From Pseudomonas putida (GTDB taxonomy: Bacteria > Pseudomonadota > Gammaproteobacteria > Pseudomonadales > Pseudomonadaceae): a stretch of 64,000 nt of DNA. This document shows, piece by piece, positions 23,539 through 31,886 of this stretch; the stretch's first letter is position 1, and the number at the start of each line of letters is the position of its first letter. Below the pieces are notes generated by a model. It did not search any database and was not told the origin of the DNA. It was given only the letters and a program-made list of their open reading frames with translations. The DNA lies in the NCBI RefSeq assembly GCF_001976065.1, contig NZ_MNAH01000003.1, forward strand, positions 530,589 to 594,588, in the 5' to 3' direction. The translations under genes and the position numbers were made by a program.

Positions 23539-23554
23539 TAGCTCGTCGGTGTTT

Positions 23555-23899
23555 TCAGAGCACAGGAAGGGTTTTGTCCTTGATCACCTTGGAAGGGCCG
23601 TTCGCCTTAACACTGGCAATGCCTTTTTCCATGGCGGCATCGGAGGAATAGGACTCACTGCTGCCGATAATCTCGTGGTTACCCGCCTTGAGATTGAAAT
23701 AGGGATGGCCGTCCTTGGTGGTTTTCTTCTCGTAGCGCTCATCGAGCGGGCTGTTGGCCTGGACCGACGTTATGCCTTTGTCGGCGGCGGCGCGGGTGGT
23801 GTACAACTCGCTGGTCAGAATGGTTTCGGCGTTCGCCGCCTTCAGCACAAACTTGAACTGACCACTGCTGCTCTTGCTCACTTCGTACCATCCAGACAT
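23555..23899 (-). CDS. YegP/DUF1508 family protein
   Basis: A 114-residue protein made of two DUF1508 repeats: GWYEVSKSSSGQFKFVLKAA at the start and KKTTKDGHPYFNLKAGNHEI in the second half, each followed by a (S/T)E-x-Y motif and a KGIxSVxxN helix. It is a small alpha/beta protein of unknown role, common in proteobacteria. AAGGAGAAAGAGC before the ATG is a strong ribosome site. It is monocistronic, with a REP pair past its 3' end. Confidence 0.88.
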   Translation of the reverse strand: MSGWYEVSKSSSGQFKFVLKAANAETILTSELYTTRAAADKGITSVQANSPLDERYEKKTTKDGHPYFNLKAGNHEIIGSSESYSSDAAMEKGIASVKANGPSKVIKDKTLPVL

Positions 23900-23972
23900 G
23901 CTCTTTCTCCTTGGCGATTGGAAGGTTGCGCGCTTCAGAGTAAAGACCAGGCCAGGATTTTTGTCGCCTGTG

Positions 23973-24278
23973 CTACTTCACCACCGCCCGCACCACCGAC
24001 AACTCCGGCGCCTGGGTCCGCCGCTGACTGAGATACCGCGTACAACTCACCCGCAGGAACGAAGCAAAATTGATCACCTCGCCGCGGTAGTCCATGACCT
24101 CTTCGTACAGCTTGGCGATCAGCTGATTGGTGGTCATGCCGTCGGTCTCGGCGATTTCGCTGAGGATGTCCCAGAATTGATTCTCCAGGCGCAGGGTGGT
24201 GACCACCCCGCAGATGCGCAGCGAGCGGGAGCGCGATTCGTAGAGGATCGGATCGGCTTTGACGTACAGCTCGCACAT
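23973..24278 (-). CDS. Ribbon-helix-helix domain protein
   Basis: A 101-residue protein starting MCELYVKADPILYESRSRSL. The segment TTLRLENQFWDILSEIAETDGMTTNQLIAKLYEE matches the RHH_4 DNA-binding family: a short strand followed by two helices. It may regulate neighbouring or unlinked genes; no target is visible. It sits 14 bases downstream of the DJ-1/PfpI gene in the same direction, suggesting a two-gene unit. The start at 24278 is chosen for family fit. Confidence 0.75.
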   Translation of the reverse strand: MCELYVKADPILYESRSRSLRICGVVTTLRLENQFWDILSEIAETDGMTTNQLIAKLYEEVMDYRGEVINFASFLRVSCTRYLSQRRTQAPELSVVRAVVK

Positions 24279-24292
24279 GGACGGGTCCCCCG

Positions 24293-24874
24293 TTACAGCG
24301 TGATTTTGGTGCCCAGCAAACCGAGGAAACCGGCCAGCCAGTTCGGGTGGGCAGGCCAGGCCGGTGCCGTCGCCAGATTGCCTTGAACATGGCCATCCGT
24401 CACCGGGATATCGATAAACGTACCGCCCGCCAGGCGCACTTCTGGCGCACAGGCCGGGTAAGCGCTGCATTCACGCCCTTCGAGAATCCCGGCGGCGGCG
24501 AGCAATTGTGCGCCGTGGCACACGGCGGCAATCGGCTTGCCGGCCTTGTCGAAGTCGCGCACCAGTTCCAGGACCTTTTCGTTCAGGCGCAAGTACTCCG
24601 GCGCACGACCGCCGGGGATCACCACCGCGTCGTAATCCGCCGCGCTGACCTTGGCAAAATCGAAGTTGAGGGCAAACAGGTGACCGGGTTTTTCGCTGTA
24701 GGTCTGGTCGCCTTCGAAGTCATGGATGGCGGTGCGTACAGTCTGGCCGGCGGTCTTGTCCGGGCAAACGGCATGCACCGTGTGACCGACCATCAACAGG
24801 GCCTGGAACGGCACCATCACTTCATAGTCTTCGACGTAATCGCCGACCAGCATCAGAATTTTTTTCGCCGCCAT
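24293..24874 (-). CDS. DJ-1/PfpI family protein
   Basis: A 193-residue class I glutamine-amidotransferase-like protein. The nucleophile elbow is [10 protein letters not shown] (Cys119-His120), and Glu15 lies in DYVEDYE. Members of this group act as glyoxalase III, chaperones or deglycases in different hosts, so function is uncertain, with reactive-carbonyl or oxidative protection likely. The GGAGGACTCCTC sequence on the complementary side gives a good Shine-Dalgarno (GAGTCCTCCCC) near the ATG. It probably shares a transcript with the RHH gene. Confidence 0.88.
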   Translation of the reverse strand: MAAKKILMLVGDYVEDYEVMVPFQALLMVGHTVHAVCPDKTAGQTVRTAIHDFEGDQTYSEKPGHLFALNFDFAKVSAADYDAVVIPGGRAPEYLRLNEKVLELVRDFDKAGKPIAAVCHGAQLLAAAGILEGRECSAYPACAPEVRLAGGTFIDIPVTDGHVQGNLATAPAWPAHPNWLAGFLGLLGTKITL

Positions 24875-25085
24875 GGGGAGGACTCCTCTGGAAAATGCGT
24901 AGGAGTATTCAACATAGACCTTATCCATTGGGGTGGGTAATAACCTGCTACTACACCGAACTCCTACGTTGAGAGCTTTGCTTCCAACTGTACGCATAAC
25001 TCTGCGCCCAGCTGTAGCAGCGCAGACGCCGCGGTTTATGGCTAGATGAAGGCATCTCTCACCCTCCACGATTCTGGTTGCCATC

Positions 25086-25976
25086 ATGACCTCCCGCGAA
25101 AACACCGGCATGGCCCTGGGCCTGCTCGGCGTTGTGATCTTCAGCCTTACCCTGCCCTTCACACGCATCGTCGTGCAGGAAATGCATCCACTGCTCAATG
25201 GCCTGGGTCGGGCACTGTTCGCGGCGATTCCCGCGGCTTTGCTGTTGCTGTGGCGGCGTGAGAAGTGGCCCACCTGGAAGCAGGTCAAAGGCCTGACGCT
25301 GGTCATTGCCGGGGTGATCCTCGGGTTCCCGGTGCTGTCCGCCTGGGCTATGCAAACCTTGCCGGCGTCCCATGGCGCCCTGGTCAATGGCTTGCAGCCC
25401 CTGTGCGTGGCGCTGTACGCCGCGTGGCTGTCCCATGAACGGCCGTCGAAAGCCTTCTGGGCCTGCGCCGCGCTGGGCAGTGCCCTGGTGCTCGGTTATG
25501 CACTGATCAGCGGGGCCGGCAGCATTCAGGCCGGAGACTTGTTGATGCTGGGTGCAATTGCGGTGGGCGGCCTGGGCTACGCCGAGGGTGGCCGCCTGGC
25601 CAGGGAAATGGGCGGCTGGCAAGTGATCTGCTGGGCGCTGGTGCTGTCGACGCCGCTGTTGATCGGGCCGGTGCTGTACCTTGGGTTGCAACATCAGGGC
25701 GAGATTTCGGCGAAAACCTGGTGGGCCTTCGGCTACGTCTCGCTGTTTTCGCAATTCATCGGTTTTTTTGCCTGGTATGCCGGGCTGGCCATCGGTGGCA
25801 TCGCCCGGGTCAGCCAGATCCAGCTGCTGCAAATTTTCTTCACCATCGGCTTTTCCGCACTGTTCTTTGGCGAACAGGTCGAGCCGATCACCTGGCTGTT
25901 TGCGGGCGGGGTGATCGTGACCGTCGTGTTGGGCCGCAAGACGGCGGTCAAGCCCGCACGCATTGCCACTGCGTAA
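25086..25976 (+). CDS. EamA/DMT family transporter
   Basis: A 296-residue inner-membrane protein with ten hydrophobic helices in two EamA repeats (about 5-135 and 150-285). The first begins [20 protein letters not shown]; the second contains [21 protein letters not shown]. Such carriers export or import metabolites; the substrate is unknown. It converges with the methyltransferase gene, with an 11-base gap. Confidence 0.88.
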   Translation: MTSRENTGMALGLLGVVIFSLTLPFTRIVVQEMHPLLNGLGRALFAAIPAALLLLWRREKWPTWKQVKGLTLVIAGVILGFPVLSAWAMQTLPASHGALVNGLQPLCVALYAAWLSHERPSKAFWACAALGSALVLGYALISGAGSIQAGDLLMLGAIAVGGLGYAEGGRLAREMGGWQVICWALVLSTPLLIGPVLYLGLQHQGEISAKTWWAFGYVSLFSQFIGFFAWYAGLAIGGIARVSQIQLLQIFFTIGFSALFFGEQVEPITWLFAGGVIVTVVLGRKTAVKPARIATA

Positions 25977-25986
25977 ACCTGAGGGG

Positions 25987-27201
25987 TCAGAGGTAACCGT
26001 CAGCCCGTAACAGGGTTTCCAGGCAATGCTCGGTGATGTGGTAGAACGCCTTGAGTTCCTCGATCTTCGCCAGCAGCTGGGCCGGATCACCCGGCTCGGC
26101 GCGCTTGACCGCCAGGATCATCTTGTTCTTGTTGGTGTGGTCCAGCGAGATGAACTCGAACACCTTGGTCTCGTAGCCGCAGGCTTCGAGGAATAGCGCG
26201 CGCAAGCTGTCGGTGACCATTTCCGCCTGTTGCCCCAGGTGCAAGCCGTATTGCAGCATCGGCTTGAGCAATGCCGGGCTCTGGATTTGCAGGCGAATCT
26301 GTTTGTGACAGCACGGCGAGCACATGATGATCGAGGCACCGGAACGAATGCCGGTATGAATCGCATAGTCGGTGGCGATGTCGCAGGCATGCAGCGCGAT
26401 CATCACATCCAGCTCGCTCGGTGCCACGCTGCGCACATCACCGCACCTGAAGACCAGCCCGGGATGCTCAAGCTTGGCTGCGGCAGTGTTGCACAAGGTG
26501 ACCATGTCTTCGCGCAACTCGACGCCAGTCACTTGCGCTTCGGCCTTCAGGGTATTGCTCAGATAGTCATGGATCGCGAAGGTCAGGTAACCCTTGCCCG
26601 ACCCGAAGTCCGCCACCCGAACCGGGCTGTCCAGCGCCAATGGCGACGAGGTCAGCGCGTGGCTGAAGACTTCGATGAACTTGTTGATCTGCTTCCACTT
26701 GCGTGACATCGCCGGGATCAGTTCATGCTGCTTGTTGGTGACGCCCAGGTCGACGAGAAACGGCCGGTCCAGATCAAGGAAACGGTGTTTCTCACGGTTG
26801 TGCCCAGCGGTCGGCACTTCGCGCAGTTGCTGGGGTTTGCTCTTGAACAGCGAAGCCTTGCCCTTTTTGCCGTATTCGAGCTGGGCTTCATCGGTCAATG
26901 CCAACAAATGCGCATTCTTGAAGGACGCCGGCAACAAACCGGCGATGACTGCCACACCTTCGACCAATGGCAGGTTCTTGGTGATGTCGCGGGTCTTGTA
27001 CCGATAGACGAAGGACAGGCAAGACTGCGCCTTGACCGTCACCGGCTTGATGATGATCCGCTGCAGGTCCGCTTCATCGCCGACGTACTTGGCCAGCACC
27101 AGCTTGATAAAGGCGCTCTGGTCGAGGCTCGATTGCAACAGGTCGATGAACTGGGCGTGATGGTCCGGCGCGAGGCTGGCGGGAGTGGCGGTGACGGACA
27201 T
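25987..27201 (-). CDS. SAM-dependent methyltransferase, Methyltransf_32 type
   Basis: A 404-residue protein. The SAM motif is RVADFGSGKGYLTFAIHDYL starting near residue 195, and DVMIALHACDIATDYAIH follows. The unusual PCCHKQIR motif is shared by Methyltransf_32 proteins, including eukaryotic GSTCD and METTL25-like proteins. The N-terminal 190 residues form a separate domain that may bind RNA, inferred from basic residues. The substrate is not established for bacterial members. It is monocistronic. Confidence 0.8.
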   Translation of the reverse strand: MSVTATPASLAPDHHAQFIDLLQSSLDQSAFIKLVLAKYVGDEADLQRIIIKPVTVKAQSCLSFVYRYKTRDITKNLPLVEGVAVIAGLLPASFKNAHLLALTDEAQLEYGKKGKASLFKSKPQQLREVPTAGHNREKHRFLDLDRPFLVDLGVTNKQHELIPAMSRKWKQINKFIEVFSHALTSSPLALDSPVRVADFGSGKGYLTFAIHDYLSNTLKAEAQVTGVELREDMVTLCNTAAAKLEHPGLVFRCGDVRSVAPSELDVMIALHACDIATDYAIHTGIRSGASIIMCSPCCHKQIRLQIQSPALLKPMLQYGLHLGQQAEMVTDSLRALFLEACGYETKVFEFISLDHTNKNKMILAVKRAEPGDPAQLLAKIEELKAFYHITEHCLETLLRADGYL

Positions 27202-27332
27202 GGAAAAACGGCCTCGGGCAGTGCGAATCGAAGAATGCCCGATATTTTAGGGGGGATGCGGGTTTTGGGCACGGGGTTATTTTCGCAGGCCCGGTAATAC
27301 TCCTCCCAGACCTGCTTGTACTCACCGATGCG

Positions 27333-27701
27333 TCAGGGCTCCACCAGCCGAAGTTTGCGATTGACCGGTGAATTGATCACGTACCTGACGATCAATCCCA
27401 CCGGTACCGCCCACGTCAGGCCATTGGCGGGGTCAGTGATGACAGCGACGGTTTCGGAGCTTGCGCCCATGTCCAGGCGTCGTCGATCGTTGCAGGACTT
27501 GAGCGTCCCGTAGGCGTGGCTGACCAGTCGCTCCGCCAGGTGCATCGGTACATCAATCCCTTGCAAGTGTTTTACGGCACGACAGAACAGCACCTGATCA
27601 TCAACCACCGCATCGCCTTCATGTCGGGCCAGAAATGCCTGGGCAATGCCCAGCAATTGCTCGTTCAGGTCCTCGCCTTCAACCGTAGTGGACATATTCA
27701 T
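27333..27701 (-). CDS. Hypothetical protein of the prophage-derived patch
   Basis: A 122-residue protein, MNMSTTVEGEDLNEQLLGIA, of unknown family. The C-terminal third (AVITDPANGLTWAVPVGLIV, then VRYVINSPVNRKLRL) is moderately hydrophobic. It follows the Ogr-like gene and overlaps its stop by four bases (ATGA), so the two are coupled. The start at 27701 is taken from that overlap; an in-frame ATG two codons later is an alternative. No function can be given. Confidence 0.65.
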   Translation of the reverse strand: MNMSTTVEGEDLNEQLLGIAQAFLARHEGDAVVDDQVLFCRAVKHLQGIDVPMHLAERLVSHAYGTLKSCNDRRRLDMGASSETVAVITDPANGLTWAVPVGLIVRYVINSPVNRKLRLVEP

Positions 27702-27967
27702 GACTCCGGCGACGCCGTGGTCGGCGGCGCAACCGGGCGCGCGTCGCGCCGCAAATCGGGCCCGGCGAAAGGCAAGTGCACGGCGGGGTTGGGCATTCCA
27801 CTGGGTGAAAGTTCGTGGGTCATCTCGAACTCTGCCCGTACCGACCAGCCGCAGTCTTCCGACGTGCATTGCAAGTACGCTACCCGCAGGAAAATATGAC
27901 GGCCCTCGCTGGTGCGGATGCGCATCCGGCTCAAGCAGTGTGGACAAACCATCTTGTAAGTACTCAT
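27698..27967 (-). CDS. Ogr/Delta-like zinc-finger protein
   Basis: An 89-residue protein with cysteines 8, 11, 34 and 39 in the spacing C-x2-C-x22-C-x4-C, the zinc finger of P2 Ogr and P4 Delta late-gene activators. The first 45 residues carry the finger; the rest is Pro/Ala-rich. In P2-like phages Ogr switches on tail and capsid operons. Here no late genes are present, so it may be a remnant or have been recruited to another target. It is divergent from the CI-type HTH gene across 300 AT-rich bases. Confidence 0.8.
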   Translation of the reverse strand: MSTYKMVCPHCLSRMRIRTSEGRHIFLRVAYLQCTSEDCGWSVRAEFEMTHELSPSGMPNPAVHLPFAGPDLRRDARPVAPPTTASPES

Positions 27968-28267
27968 GCCTGGATCCTGCTGTTCATCGGGTGGTAATCA
28001 ACATAATCAAACGCAATACTGCTTGATGTGATGATCGCTGCCACCCGGCACTGCAAGTAACGCGCCCCCGAAAAAAGAAAGTGCAATGAACAACGGCGTA
28101 ATGGGTAAGAACCAAACATGTAGGAAATCACCCTGCTACCATTAGGAAGTTTCGACATCAAATTCATCTGACTCATAGTTGAAAATTGATTACTCATAAT
28201 AAAAAAAGTACTCATCGCGCATACGTTAAGCACTCAAACAGCATGTGTCAAAAGGAATAGGCTCAAA
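27968..28267. other. AT-rich divergent intergenic region of the phage-derived patch
   Basis: A 300-base gap between the Ogr-like and CI-type HTH genes, clearly richer in A and T than the surroundings, especially 28165-28210. It has the place of a phage operator/early promoter region. I can see no gene in it that I would support. AAAGGAA at 28251-28257 is the ribosome site for the TTG start at 28268. Confidence 0.5.
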
Positions 28268-28696
28268 TTGCGTAGCAAAAAATCACAAGCTGTTTTAGCG
28301 CGACTGAAGCAAATAACCGGCACCAAAAGCGATGCCTCCTTGTCTTCTGCGCTACAAATCAGCCCACAGACCCTTAGCAGCTGGAAGGGTCGTGACAGTA
28401 CGCCATACTCATTATGCGTAGAAATCGCTCAATCGCGCGGCGTTTCGCTCGACTGGTTGCTGCTGGGTGAAGGACCGATCCTGCGCCATAGCGCCGCTGT
28501 TAATGCCTCGGAACTCAGTCAGGAAACAGCCACTCGGGAAGATACAATTCTCTCCATGTGGCGATTGCTTAGTGAAGAAGATCGCTGCGCCATACAAAAT
28601 GCCCTGGAGGAAAAACGTCGCCTGCGTGAAATGGAACTCAAACTTTCAGAGATGGCGTCTATCCTGTCGACACTGCAACAGTCGAACGAAACATAA
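28268..28696 (+). CDS. CI-type helix-turn-helix regulator without peptidase domain
   Basis: A 142-residue protein with a TTG start behind AAAGGAA. The N-terminal HTH (RLKQITGTKSDASLSSALQI, then SPQTLSSWKGRDSTPYSL) matches the Bac_CI_repr domain. DWLLLGEGPIL, typical of these repressors, follows. It lacks the S24 self-cleavage domain found in inducible CI proteins; instead it ends with a charged coiled-coil-like region (LLSEEDRCAIQNALEEKRRL). RecA-triggered cleavage is therefore not expected. It is the only plus-strand gene of the patch. Confidence 0.8.
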   Translation: MRSKKSQAVLARLKQITGTKSDASLSSALQISPQTLSSWKGRDSTPYSLCVEIAQSRGVSLDWLLLGEGPILRHSAAVNASELSQETATREDTILSMWRLLSEEDRCAIQNALEEKRRLREMELKLSEMASILSTLQQSNET

Positions 28697-28774
28697 TGTC
28701 ATATGGCCGCTTACTTGAAGGCGCGTCACACCCGCAATGTCCCGCTGCACGTGTTCATGACAAGTTGATACCCA

Positions 28775-29131
28775 TCAGCGTCGTCCTTTCAGGCGCTCAA
28801 TGATTTCACCCAGGCCAGCGCCGTCGACCCACTGCATGAGCTTGACGCTGATGGGAATAATGATCAGCGCGCAAAGAAATGCCGTTACCCCTTCGGTCAG
28901 GAAAGGTGCCAGCGGCAGCGCGACAGGGGTAAACAGATAGCCAACGCCCGCCGACAGCAACCAGGAGCCGATACGCTGCCAGGTCTTGAAGTCAGCACGA
29001 GTGGTGATGACCAGCCACGCCCCGAGCGATGCACCGAATAGCGCTTCGCCATCAATCGAAGGCAGCGTCGCGATCCCCAATCCCAGTAGCAGGCCACTGA
29101 TACTGTTATAGGCCGAATCAGACAAGTTCAT
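28775..29131 (-). CDS. Putative phage holin
   Basis: A 118-residue protein with about three to four hydrophobic segments (ISGLLLGLGIATL, ALFGASLGAWLVITT, IGSWLLSAGVGYLFTPVAL, GVTAFLCALIIIPISV). A charged tail ends in LKGRR. This is the layout of the putative phage holin family in Pseudomonas. Its start at 29131 lies inside the 3' end of the luxR-type gene (14-base overlap), so expression is coupled to that regulator. No endolysin or spanin gene is adjacent, so a complete lysis cassette is absent. Confidence 0.75.
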   Translation of the reverse strand: MNLSDSAYNSISGLLLGLGIATLPSIDGEALFGASLGAWLVITTRADFKTWQRIGSWLLSAGVGYLFTPVALPLAPFLTEGVTAFLCALIIIPISVKLMQWVDGAGLGEIIERLKGRR

Positions 29132-29420
29132 GACCACCTCGCTCATCGACGCTGTCGACACAAATGACGCCCGACTCAATGGCTTTGAGCAAGGCAGCAT
29201 GACGGGACCTGACAGCAAACTTGCGGCGAATATTGGAAAAGTGAAAGTTGATCGTGGTCGGCGAGCAATCCTGAATCCTGGCGATTTCCCAGGAAGTCTT
29301 GCCCCTGTAGCACCACATCAAGGCTTGTGATTCTTTCGCCGTCAGATGGACCGGCGGTTCATTTGCCGCGCCGTCAGACGCGGCACCGGCAAAATAATCG
29401 AGTGGTCGATGCGTTGACAT
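29118..29420 (-). CDS. Orphan LuxR-type HTH regulator
   Basis: A 100-residue protein that is little more than a GerE/LuxR HTH: HLTAKESQALMWCYRGKTSWEIARIQDCSPTTINFHFSNI at about 25-64. It has no receiver or autoinducer domain. It overlaps the downstream holin gene. Its GAGGGAGG Shine-Dalgarno is five bases before the ATG and is wholly contained in the outer arm of a nested hairpin (29427-29476), so translation is probably regulated. Confidence 0.82.
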   Translation of the reverse strand: MSTHRPLDYFAGAASDGAANEPPVHLTAKESQALMWCYRGKTSWEIARIQDCSPTTINFHFSNIRRKFAVRSRHAALLKAIESGVICVDSVDERGGHELV

Positions 29421-29426
29421 AAGTAC

Positions 29427-29476
29427 CTCCCTCTACGTCAGAACGCCCGTCACAGGGCGTTCGCTGTTGGAGGGAG
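29427..29476 (-). promoter_or_regulatory. Nested hairpin occluding the luxR-type Shine-Dalgarno
   Basis: Read as minus-strand RNA, the order is CUCCCUC, a spacer, GAACGCCC, a 6-base loop, GGGCGUUC, a spacer, then GAGGGAG, then UACUU and AUG after one more G. The outer 7 base pairs sequester the ribosome site; the inner 8 base pairs hold the fold. It could be a thermometer, a protein or sRNA target, or a terminator remnant. There is no T run after the inner stem on the minus strand. Confidence 0.55.
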
Positions 29477-29554
29477 ATGTTGAAGACCGGGCAGCAGCCA
29501 GACAACCGGCCGCAGTTGTACCGCCAGGCGTTACAAAAGTGTTCGACGGCCCGC

Positions 29555-30172
29555 TTAGCTGAGCACGACCAGGCGGTTAGGCAGTTCGTTGCGTACATGC
29601 GTCACCGGGACGTGCACCTTGAGCAATTCGCCGCACGCCTCGACGCAGGCCACGAAGCCCTGCAACGTCTGGCCCTGTCGCACCTGCCGGGTGAACGCCG
29701 CGACAATCGCGTCCCAATGGCTGTTGTCCAGCCGACTGGAAATACCCTCATCCACCAGGATTTCCACATAGCGCTCGGCTTCAGAGACGAAAATCAGGAT
29801 GCCGGTGCTGCCGACCGTATGGTGCAGGTTCTGTTCGAGGAATTGCCGGCGCGCCAGGTTCGAGGCGCGCCAGTGGCGTACCGAACGAGGAACCAGGTGC
29901 GTGGTGATTTTCGGTAACCGCAATACCAGGCACAGCACGATGAAGGTGATCCATTGCACCAGCAGCAGGCTGTGCAAGGTCAGCCAGCCCGTCAGGTAAT
30001 GCACGATCCCCGGCACCACCAATGCCAGCAGGCTGGCCCAGAGCAGCGGGATGTACACGTAGTCATCGGCCCGGGCCGCGAGCACGGTGACCAGCTCCGC
30101 GTCGGTGTCGCGCTCGACCCGGGCAATCGCCTCGGCCACCTTGCGTTGTTCGTGTTCAGTCAGTAATGCCAT
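29555..30172 (-). CDS. TPM-domain membrane protein
   Basis: A 205-residue protein with two central hydrophobic helices (about 42-60 and 68-86) flanked by the halves of a TPM domain (VAEAIARVERDTDAELVTVL at the start; GILIFVSEAERYVEILVDEGI later). TPM domains occur in YgcG-like envelope proteins and in thylakoid TLP18.3 proteins; the enzymatic role is unclear. It is the last gene of a lemA-TPM-TPM operon, 40 bases after the preceding gene. Confidence 0.82.
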   Translation of the reverse strand: MALLTEHEQRKVAEAIARVERDTDAELVTVLAARADDYVYIPLLWASLLALVVPGIVHYLTGWLTLHSLLLVQWITFIVLCLVLRLPKITTHLVPRSVRHWRASNLARRQFLEQNLHHTVGSTGILIFVSEAERYVEILVDEGISSRLDNSHWDAIVAAFTRQVRQGQTLQGFVACVEACGELLKVHVPVTHVRNELPNRLVVLS

Positions 30173-30212
30173 GTGTTGAATGCCTGCTCGCTATTGTTTT
30201 TCTGCCGAGTCA

Positions 30213-30959
30213 TTACCAGCCGCCCGACGAACCGCCGCCACCGAAACTGCCCCCGCCGCCGCTGAACCCGCCGCCACCGCCAAAACCGCCGCCACCAAAA
30301 CCGCCACCGGAACCACCGGAGCCCCCACGACCGGAGGGAAGGATACCGAGCATCTGGCAAACAAATACTGTCAGAATGAACAACAACACCAGGAACACGA
30401 ACAACCCCGGGTGCCGCGAGACGAAATCGTCTCCCGGATCGCCGCTGGACTCATAGACCGTCGAGGGCTCGTCCAGGGGATTGCCGCCCAGCACCACCAG
30501 CATCGCTGCCACCCCGTCGCTGATGCCCTTGCTGTAATTGCCAGCCTTGAACGCCGGGGTGATGACCTGGTGGATGATCACCGAACTCTGGGCGTCGGTC
30601 AGGCGATCTTCCAGGCCATAGCCGACTTCGATGCGCAGTTTGCGCTCATCACGGGCAACAATCAGCAGCGCGCCGTTGTTCTTGTCTTTCTGGCCGATAC
30701 CCCAGTAGCGGCCCAGTTGATAGCCAAAATCGGCGATATCGGTGCCCTGCAGGTTGGCAAGCGTGACCACCACCAATTGCTCGCCAGTGGTCTTTTCATG
30801 GGCCTGCAACTGCTGAACCAGCTGCTCGCGCACTGCTGGCTCGATCATCTGGGCGTTATCCACCACCCGTCCGGTCAGTTCCGGGAACTTCAATTGGGCC
30901 TGGACCGCCAGGGCAAACAGCCCCAGCAACACCACCAGGCCGATCTTCAACACTCGCAT
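30213..30959 (-). CDS. YgcG/TPM-domain protein with Gly-rich tail
   Basis: A 248-residue exported protein: signal peptide ending VQA, TPM domain (LTGRVVDNAQMIEPAVREQLVQQL...YGLEDRLTDAQSS, about 25-165), one membrane helix (FVFLVLLFILTVFVC) and a Gly/Ser/Phe-rich tail ending SSGGW. The start at 30959 is chosen over a TTG two codons upstream because GAGG lies at a good distance. LemA plus TPM pairs recur across bacteria and are thought to act together at the inner membrane; function is unresolved. Confidence 0.87.
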   Translation of the reverse strand: MRVLKIGLVVLLGLFALAVQAQLKFPELTGRVVDNAQMIEPAVREQLVQQLQAHEKTTGEQLVVVTLANLQGTDIADFGYQLGRYWGIGQKDKNNGALLIVARDERKLRIEVGYGLEDRLTDAQSSVIIHQVITPAFKAGNYSKGISDGVAAMLVVLGGNPLDEPSTVYESSGDPGDDFVSRHPGLFVFLVLLFILTVFVCQMLGILPSGRGGSGGSGGGFGGGGFGGGGGFSGGGGSFGGGGSSGGW

Positions 30960-31020
30960 TGGCAACCTCGCACGTCCCTGCGGCAGCTCCTACAGGGGTC
31001 ATTTATCTGCCATCAAGGAT

Positions 31021-31626
31021 TCAGAATTTGACCTCGGGTGGCTTCTCTGAACCGGGCGTGGCCTCGAATGTCTGGCGTTCCGGAAGGTTGCTGTACATCA
31101 CGGTGTGCCACAGGCGACCGGGGAACGTGCGGATCTCGGTGTTGTATTTCTGCACCGCCAGGATGAAGTCACGCCGGGCTACGCTGATCCGGTTCTCGGT
31201 GCCTTCAAGCTGCGATTGCAGGGCAAGGAAGTTCTGGTTGGCCTTGAGGTCCGGATAGCGCTCGGACACCACCATCAGGCGGCTCAAGGCGCCGCTGAGC
31301 TGATCCTGGGCCTGTTGGTACTGCTTGAGTTTTTCCGGGTTGTCGAGCGTGGAGGCATCGACCTGGATCGAGGTGGCCTTGGCCCTGGCTTCGATCACGG
31401 CCGTCAGGGTGTCCTGTTCATGCGCGGCGTAGCCCTTGACGGTTTCCACCAGGTTGGGAATCAGGTCGGCGCGACGCTGATACTGGTTTTGCACCTGGCC
31501 CCAGGCAGCCTTGGCCTGTTCATCGAGGGTCGGGATGTTGTTGATGCCACAGGCGGTGAGCAATGTGGCCAGCACCAGCAACGTGACCACTTGCAGGCTC
31601 GACCGGTAAGACTGTCGTACATTCAT
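31021..31626 (-). CDS. LemA family lipoprotein
   Basis: A 201-residue envelope protein. The lipobox LLTAC near residue 25 predicts lipidation. The rest is the helical LemA domain: TLDEQAKAAWGQVQNQYQRRADLIPNLVETVKGYAAHE and ISVARRDFILAVQKYNTEIRTFPGRLW. It leads the three-gene operon with two TPM proteins. The start is placed at MNVRQSYR; longer readings run into the divergent bglX upstream region. Confidence 0.9.
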   Translation of the reverse strand: MNVRQSYRSSLQVVTLLVLATLLTACGINNIPTLDEQAKAAWGQVQNQYQRRADLIPNLVETVKGYAAHEQDTLTAVIEARAKATSIQVDASTLDNPEKLKQYQQAQDQLSGALSRLMVVSERYPDLKANQNFLALQSQLEGTENRISVARRDFILAVQKYNTEIRTFPGRLWHTVMYSNLPERQTFEATPGSEKPPEVKF

Positions 31627-31811
31627 CAGAGTGATGCTCCGTTCACATGTCATGGAAAAAACAACCGGCGACCCTCTCGGCCGGCTCTTCGGGCATAATC
31701 GGCGCGGCACTGGATCGCGTCGGGGCAAATGGGCTAAAAAATGCCCTGCACAAAAACCGCTTCCGGTGTTCGACTGCCATTTTCGGCTGTCGCTTTTTGA
31801 GTCAGCACCCG

Positions 31812-31820
31812 AACAACAAT
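31812..31820 (+). promoter_or_regulatory. Possible Hfq/Crc motif, bglX leader
   Basis: AACAACAAT lies 67-75 bases before the bglX ATG in the 260-base gap between lemA and bglX, a perfect AANAANAA match. It is relevant only if it is within the mRNA. Nothing else in the gap is coding. Confidence 0.4.
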
Positions 31821-31886
31821 AGTCGCTCCCTAAATTTTGGCTGGCCGGCGTGTACATCGCCGCTTGGGCCCTTGAGAAAACTATTC

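Noticed and set aside
23440..23540. Possible CRISPR-like repeats from recurring 20-base words near 16.6, 23.5, 42.6, 45.3 and 58.2 kb
   Set aside because: The words are REP palindromes in inverted pairs, scattered between genes, without regular spacers or cas genes.
27964..28233. An 89-codon minus-strand frame in the AT-rich gap of the phage patch
   Set aside because: No ribosome site, no family resemblance, and its composition follows the intergenic region; treated as regulatory DNA.
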